Shown piece after piece: positions 56,850 through 64,000 of a stretch of DNA of 64,000 nt. The stretch comes from Taenia hydatigena (Eukaryota > Platyhelminthes > Cestoda > Cyclophyllidea > Taeniidae), in assembly GCA_036345935.2 (NCBI GenBank), contig JADWOT020000002.1, forward strand, positions 434,001-498,000, written 5' to 3'. Below the pieces are notes generated by a model. That model ran no database searches. It saw only the letters and a list, made by a program, of their open reading frames with translations, and had not been told where the DNA came from. Within the stretch, counting starts at the first letter, position 1. Every line of letters begins with the position of its first letter. A program made the position numbers and the translations under genes.

Positions 56850-59800
56850 AAAAAAGCTCCCAGAAGTAGCGAAACTAGTCATTTAGTCAGTGGATTAAAA
56901 ACATTATGTTTATGATCTTGTTTGGTTGCAAAACTTAACAATGTATAGACGTGAAAGAGAGGAGCTTTGAACATTGTCGGCCTCTCATCTCCTCAGTACG
57001 CCTCCAATGGTGTTCATCCAAATGAGCAGGATAGAAAGGGAATGAAGAGATGGCTAGGGCTATATTGTTTGGTGGGAGAAACACAACCTGCCAAATGGCT
57101 TGCATTCTGGTCGGAGGCAAATGGACTCCTATTGACCTCTTCAGGGTCACCAGCACATATTTTAAGTTTTAGCACATGTCTTGCGTTTACTTCAAGAACC
57201 TTTTCTCATTTGTAGATGCCAGTGCGGTGCTCTTCCCCATCCTTGGGACACTTGAAAAGTCGCTTTAAATAAACACGCGTATTTTTATAGCAATCTACTA
57301 GCCTTACCATTTTAATCAAAAAGGGGGATAGGAATTTGAGTATAGGGGTTTGCTAAAAGGGATATTAGAACTTAAGCTGATGTGATGTAATGGGTGTTAA
57401 CAGGTGATGACATGTGGTCCATTAGTAGCCTGTATCTCCATGGCTGCCGGGAAAAAGATACTTGGGGATATTGAAAAGCTTTTGTTTGAATAAGCGCTTC
57501 TAAGTTACCCACCCTTTAGAAATGGGTGTACACTTTGCTTTGTATGAGCAGGTGGGAAGAGGCTAAGTCCAAGCACAACATGCTAGAATGTTTAAAGGCA
57601 GGCTAGTGCTAGGAAAACTTCCCGAAGGTCAAACAACAAACCTCATTTTGAGGTTGCAGGTCTTCCAAGGAGGTTTGAATAGTACAGAAGTTATCATGAA
57701 CAGAGTAAGAGCATTTGTGTAAGGAGCATAAAACTGTCGCTGTCGCCGCGAAGGAGGCTGTGCAGATATAGAGATCTTGGCGAAGTCAACAACCATGAAC
57801 GAGTTTTAAAAGTACAACGGTATAAGATCTGGAATTTTATCAAGCTCTCAACACCCGATTAGGCAATATTTCCGTATAGAAGTAAGGTAAGGCCAAGGAG
57901 GCTTGAGGTTTAGGTACGTGAACGCTGCTGAATTTTTAGACACGATGGAGGATGTGGGGTGATTCCAGCCCTGCACATCTTTAACACTAAATTGACCTTG
58001 ACTTTGTAGTGAGAGGTGATGCGCTTAATGTACACCTATACTTGACATCAGCAAATCAGACGAGTTTAAGAGCGAATGGGATGTTTAAAAATGTGCTACA
58101 AAAGTGAAAAGGAGACATTTTCTTGGGTTAAGGGTACCTTTTGAAAAGAGCACATGGCGACTTCACCACTCGGCATGCTAGACCTCGAGGATTTCAGTAA
58201 AAGTTTTTGTTCTCCAGACACTGTCTCGATTATAGAAGCTTTGAAAACATTGAATGAAAGGTCTTCTTTTCAAAAAAAGATAATTCCTCATGGTTTATAC
58301 CATTGACAAACTTAATCATTAGAATTTCTACTTTTTAGGACAAAACAAAAACGTACCTCTTGTTTTCTTCCAATTTTCTTGATAATATGTCCCTGTTGGA
58401 TCGTTACTCTTTCCTGGCATTTAAGGAGCAAAAACTTGTGTGGAAACCGGAGAAGGCGAAGCTAGGTTGTTTGTTTGTTTGCCATTGCTAAAAAACACAC
58501 GAACATAAATAAATACGTTAGTCAATTCGCATGTAATCAAAAACTGTCCATAAAATTGGCCAAATTTTCTTTCAAGCATATATATAAATGCCCAGAACAG
58601 GCATCCTACTAATTAACTATAAGTAGCAATACGCAATGGTAAAACTCATCATTACCCTTGCTTCGGTTTTTAACATGCGGTATCCAGATTCCAAAAGCAA
58701 AGTACTTCTATAAAGACGAATACAGTTTACACACTTTACAGGGGTGAAATCGTGGGCCTATGCCTACTGGCTGCAATTTGCTAGTAGATCCTGGGTTCAC
58801 AGGGTTTCTGCTCTCAGTCGTCAATTTCGACTTCACTCATGTCCGTTCATTCATCTCTTAATTCAACCTAACTCAACCTTGCCATTTGATTTTCCAGCTT
58901 TGGCCTACGTTCTCACTCCTTCACCCCAGCGCAACAAATCTACTTGATCGCATATTCGCTTAATTATCTACTCCGGTTTTATCGACTCCTCCATTCATTT
59001 GTTTGTCTAATTGGCTTAGATATTTTAAGCCTTGATTCATCCTCCTAACTGTCAGTTATTTTATATACATGCATTCAAACATTATTTTTTAACTTACTTA
59101 TCTGTTCACGGTACAAGTGGTTACCTCTCCATCGATGCCAATCAGCGTTATGGACTGTCCTACCAGAGAAGAGGTTGAGGACCCACCACTTTGAGGTCTT
59201 AACCAGAGGAACCGAGAAAACCCATGCGGCTAAGAATTTGGAGGTTTGCTAAGCAAGCAGCCTACGCACAACTGCTATCGCCGCTTCCGTGCATGGGCCT
59301 TAGTATCTATCGATTTCCTAACCAGATAATCAATCGGTCAAAGCTTCCGAGCCGGTGGCTCAATCGATCGTCCTACCAAAATAATCAACGGTCAGGGCGT
59401 GAGAACTGACGCTCTTATCGATCGGTGCACATGAGTCAGCTCGAGAAGGAGAGGTGAGTGCGCACAAGCCTGGCTGCTCGATGGCCAGCGCTACCTCAGC
59501 CTTAAACACGCGTAGCTATTGGAAACTGAGTGACCTTCGGCTTGGAATGCTTACTAACCTATGTAAAGCGTGTCTAATTAGACTCTACCGATCAAGAGAG
59601 ACTGAAGAAGCTTGTGACTTCCGAATCATTAAGGCGATTTGAAAAAAAATTGGAGAAAGATTACAGTATTTGGGTGAGTTACTGAAATGATCCAATATTA
59701 AGTCTTGACGCATTTCCTATTGTTCGTTGCATAGACCTTGGTGTCTCTAACAACTATAGGTTGTTTTTTGGACATTCAAGAAAATGGGACATGTGGAACC

Positions 59801-62800
59801 TGCAAAAGTTTAAAACAGAATTTTGATCACCTTAAGCAAATTGACAAGACTCTGATAAAGGCGTATTATTTTATTTGAACCCTGAATTATGTTCTCCCCC
59901 TTGCTTACCCACCTCTTTATTCTGAGTCCACCTATCTATTCAGCCATTCAGCAGTCCACTTAGTCCTGCTTCATGCTATCATGTGAGTCTCATCTACTCC
60001 TCTGTTGCGCGAGAAACAGTCTTATGCTGGGAGACGAAAACATCTCAAAACCATGCATCCTTACTCATCTAGAATCCTCAACGAGGGACCTTTGTTCCCC
60101 TTCGACGCTTGGTGTCTCCTGACAACGCGTGAAATTCAGGTAGAAGCCATCATCAATCAGACCGACAACAGCCGATCGAGATTAAAATTCCTAAGCGTCA
60201 AGTCTGCAGCGATACGTCCAAGGAAGACGGTCTTCTCAGACTTGAGGCAGCCCCTACTTTGCAAGGACTCTATAGCGGAAATGCAAATCTTTCTTTGTAA
60301 GTATCAAGCCTGGAAGACAACTTCTCCGAAAGCTGAGTGGAAAGTTAGATTTCAATGTTCCCTTTAAAGCTTGATTCGCAGTGTCGGGTTCGTTCAACCG
60401 GCAAGGCGTGCCCAGAGGGCTGAAAGCACGAGAAATGTATTTAAGAACACGATTAATGCTGTCGCTCTGAGAGACAATCTCTTATATTGTTAATACTCTA
60501 CCACATTAGGACAACTTATTCCATCGAAGACGCGTGAAAGCTGGCAGAAACCTCCCTCAGACCTCAGAAGAGTTCTTCCTCGCCACTTCGTCTATCAAGG
60601 ACTCCTCACAGCGTGCGCTTATTCAGCGTACTATCTGCTGAAGATGGCTGCGACCTTAAAAGACTTCTACATTTTAACGCTCTTCAGGTCCTCATATCGA
60701 GCTCAACGTTGTAGCGTTCTAGGGGACTCTGAAATGCGACTGTCGTCGTCCCACTTCTCCAAATTTGTCAATTTTTACATGAAAACAGACTTTATTGGTG
60801 CTGACAACCGCTGTGGGGCCAAAAAGAGGAGCATGGAACCGCCCCGTACCTCTGATGTTCAAACGAGGGTACGTCCGGGCTGGAGAAGTCCAGGCCAAAA
60901 ACATGACAGGATCAAAACTTATACGCGTGAAAACCAAATCATGACAAGTTCTAAACTCACTAACAAAAGGAGTTCTCTTTGAATTTCTTGAAAGTCAATC
61001 AAAATGCAGCAAACGAGACGAAGAGGAAACGATCCCGTCCACACGGAGGTCGTTGGTTTTCTCTTACTCTAAATGGAAACTCGAGGCGAGGATACAAACT
61101 CTCGTACACCAACACCAGCTGCAAGGTTCCCGAATCACCGTCTAAACAAACTTCATTCTTTCCCATCAAACAAAAATCAGGTAATGACGATTGTTTGGTG
61201 TTATTTTGTTGGATGAGGTGCATATTCCCTTGGTTCCAGTTGACCTATCAGGTGCGTGACCCTGAACTCTGCCTAGGAATTGGGGGCGAGAAGGCGCTCT
61301 CCAATCTAGACCTCTTAATTTTGCCAGTGAGATTGAGTAAGCCGAGGAGCGTGTACACTCAACATCTCTGTGACCACTGGTGACACAGGTGAACTTGATT
61401 GCCCCTGTGACCTTGTCATGACACTTAGCCAATCAGAAGAGCCGAATGGGAGTGCAAAGTTTAAAAATCTCGGTTTTATAGAGCCTTTTGGCTTTTCTTT
61501 TCACTTGTAAATCTGCAGTTGAATATGTGATGCCAGTTCCTAGAGGTCGGCGTTGCTAGTGCATTGGGGGATATTAAAGGCACAAACCGCCCTTTGGATA
61601 CAAAGTTCATTACCACCTCGTTGCGGAGGGAGGCAGCCCCGACCCTGCTAGTTAGTCTAGACAATTGTCGCTTCTGATTGTGGGAAGATCTTCAGGTCAT
61701 GCCATTAAAATCTGTAATTATCTCTCGCAAGACAAGAGGTGGTGGACGTCATAAAGTCTGCCTTTATGCGAGATTCCTTCATCTTCAGACATTGATGATG
61801 GGGTACTCGTCCCCATACGATCATGTGGTTAGCCAAACTTGGATTATGAGGGCGTTTTTCACTTCGCCTCGTTTTAGCGTCTGGAAGGGACGTGCATGTC
61901 CTTTTCGTCTGACGAAGTGGTTGTTACTTGAACCAATTAGTAATGTTAGCGCTGTCCATTCTACTACCTTGGAATGGAAATGGAGAGACTCAAGTTTAGG
62001 TCAGTTCGTTGACTCAAAACTGGATAAAGTGCGAGGTAGAGGTAAGGGGAAGTAGTGGAGAACACATTGCGGGGCTTGGATAAACAGAGTAAGTGGAGAA
62101 AACAGGCACTTGTAAACCACATTCCCTCCATCACCCTCCGAGGAATGGTGTTTTTCCTTCATCGGTCTTCCCGATCCATTACCAGGATACTGGGGCAGGA
62201 AAAGGGCTGAAGGTCGCCCAAAAGAAGATGGCATATGAAATTGCGAATTCCGCGGTGTCTTTTGTAGTTTAGGCTAGCGACTAGCCTCATGCGATAAAGG
62301 TGTTTTGCAATACAAAAAAAGTTCCTCCCATTTTCCCATCATCCACCAAGCATGCATTAATAGAAGTCAATTAACACCGGAAAAAAACAATGTCGGCAGA
62401 AGAATAATTGACAATGCAGCCGATTTAAGCCTGGCAAAGGAACGTAAATTGGACAAGGCAAAAAAGCATTTTGGAGAGTTGACCAAACGCCTACGAGAGT
62501 AGGACGCCGCTCTGCCACGACAACCTCACTGATGGCCCCCGGAGGGTGACGAGGCACCTCTTTCTCTGGTCAGAAATCGGAGGTAGGATGTGCTGTCCCT
62601 TCTTTTACACCCCTAACCATCCCCAATTTCTGTTTTTCCTTGTTTTTTTGAGCATCTACTGCTCAACATTAGGTCGCTTTTAAACTGTGCAAGATTTTTT
62701 TGTTCTAGCCTTGTGTATTTTGGGAGTAATGGCCAGCAGGAACCACGTGAGCCACCTAATAAGCCGTATTTTTTCCTTGTTTTCGGTGATCTATGGATGT

Positions 62801-64000
62801 CTGCCAAGTGCATGTTTTTGTTTACATGCATAAAAAAGGCGAGGGCACGAGATTTCTCGCCCGCGGGAATGTACTCCTCCCTTCTGTCCCTTATTTTGGC
62901 CTCCTGTTTTCAGATCTCCACGTGCCATTCGGCTATAGCCCATCCACCCATGGATTACACTTGATGGGACATTTGGGAACTTGAAGACCATCTTCTTCTT
63001 CAGTAAAGCTGTCTTAGGAGGGAAAGTCGCGGAAGCTTCCAATCTGTGCTAGATGGGGCTAGACCGTGGGTCGCTCCCGTTCCCTCGGTCAATAAATGAA
63101 GACACAGCTTGCAGAAAACACACCAGCTCTTTCTTGGATACATAAATAGACCGGGCTAAACCAATCATTCCCGGGAATGGAAGGAGAAGCCAACAAATCT
63201 GGATTCTCCCCGTTGGTTGCTGCCTCTATGATCATTCCAACTAGACTGGTGAGCCAGTGGTACGTCCGACTACTTGATGACGAGACCAGGTACCATCACG
63301 GGTGTGCCATTGTTTGTCCTTGTTAAATTGCAGCAATAAATGGTCCACGCAGACCTTTAACCATGTGCTACTGAAATAGCTCTCTCAGTAGTATTTATCG
63401 CACGCAAGATCCCTGGCAAAGATAGGTGATTTACTGTAGTCTTAATGAGTAAATTAGCAAAACCGTCAAAGACAACAATGTTTAATTAAAAATAAACAAC
63501 AAGGAATTTCGCAAAAATTTGAAATCACCTATAAATTCTATGCCATTCTTGCATAACTTTGAAAACAGATTTGATAAATGAAATCTAAACTAGTCGTATG
63601 TGTTTTTTGTTTGTAGAAACAAGATGATTTAGCAATTTTTTTTTCTTTTTGCTTTAAATTTCTGGTGAGTCTGTCGGGACGCCTCTCCCCTGGAGGGGTT
63701 TCCAGCCTCTCTGGGTTCTCCCACTTCCTGTTAGTCAAGTCACACAATTTATAGCAATTAACTAGTTTCTCGAAAAATTACTCAATTTTCTTAACAAGGC
63801 AAACAAAATTTCACGAATTGCCTATTAGATGCCCACAAAGACGCCTTCACCTTTTTCAAACCCAATTAGACTACTTCCAATTTTGGAGTCACCTTTTCCA
63901 CCCAAAAATAATGAAAACGGAAGCGCCCTTTTTGCCGACAGCTTCTTTTTTAACGCCCTAAATACAAGACTTTGGCAAAGGGGCAGGGCGGAGCCAGAGT
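56850..64000. other. 7 kb without a convincing gene
   Basis: Open frames of 60-135 codons occur on both strands (longest at 60,005-60,367 and 60,979-61,383 plus) but lack paired splice sites, domain motifs or poly(A) context. One helical peptide at about 62,405-62,502 plus (DLSLAKERKLDKAKKHF, then a stop) could be a last exon, but nothing supports it upstream. Confidence 0.4.

Noticed and set aside
59220..59450. Possible tRNA-like or structured RNA (repeated ATCGATCG and AATCAACGGTCA words)
   Set aside because: No acceptor-stem pairing or TTCRA-type B box found.
60005..62055. Series of plus-strand frames of 112-134 codons
   Set aside because: No motifs, no fitting donor-acceptor pairs and no poly(A) context; composition like the surrounding DNA.
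1..64000. CRISPR arrays, bacterial operons, rRNA genes, full retroelements
   Set aside because: None seen: no regular spacer repeats, no long adjacent coding frames, no reverse transcriptase or transposase motif.

Overview
The window is eukaryotic, intron-rich nuclear DNA from an animal. Coding sequence is scattered in short exons with clear splice sites (polypyrimidine tract plus AG at acceptors, GTRAGT-type donors), and most long reading frames are noise in introns and repeats. Intermediate base composition, old interspersed repeats and a class III myosin gene fit a flatworm (cestode or trematode). That guess is weak and needs a database search.

The main feature is one large minus-strand gene covering almost all of 62-30,260. 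By following exon phases I could build a nearly complete model of 24 coding exons, about 1,716 codons. It encodes a class III myosin (NinaC/MYO3 type): an N-terminal Ste20-like kinase, a Ser/Thr-rich linker, a myosin head, one IQ motif and a low-complexity tail ending in a stop at 64-62. Every kinase catalytic motif is present. The myosin head keeps the order and spacing of a real motor, but the P-loop, switch I and switch II sequences are unrecognisable, so it looks like a pseudo-motor carried by a live kinase. This is the strongest candidate for something undescribed.

Upstream (about 30.3-32.1 kb) lies a cluster of inverted-repeat elements, including a large hairpin, in the probable promoter region of that gene. 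From 33.9 to 37.7 kb, minus-strand exons of an unidentified gene (gene C) encode a beta-rich, probably extracellular protein. A similar exon lies on the plus strand at 25.0-25.2 kb inside a myosin intron. At 40.49-40.63 kb there is a plus-strand exon whose 3' end and donor were copied by a 381-bp near-identical tandem duplication. From about 44.5 to 56.65 kb a plus-strand gene (gene B) encodes an unrecognised low-complexity protein with a coiled-coil segment; its last exon ends in TAA at 56,652 with AATAAA at 56,840. I see no convincing gene from 56.9 to 64 kb.

All exon calls were made by eye from reading frames, splice signals and phase agreement. Family assignments come from remembered motif patterns, not from a search.
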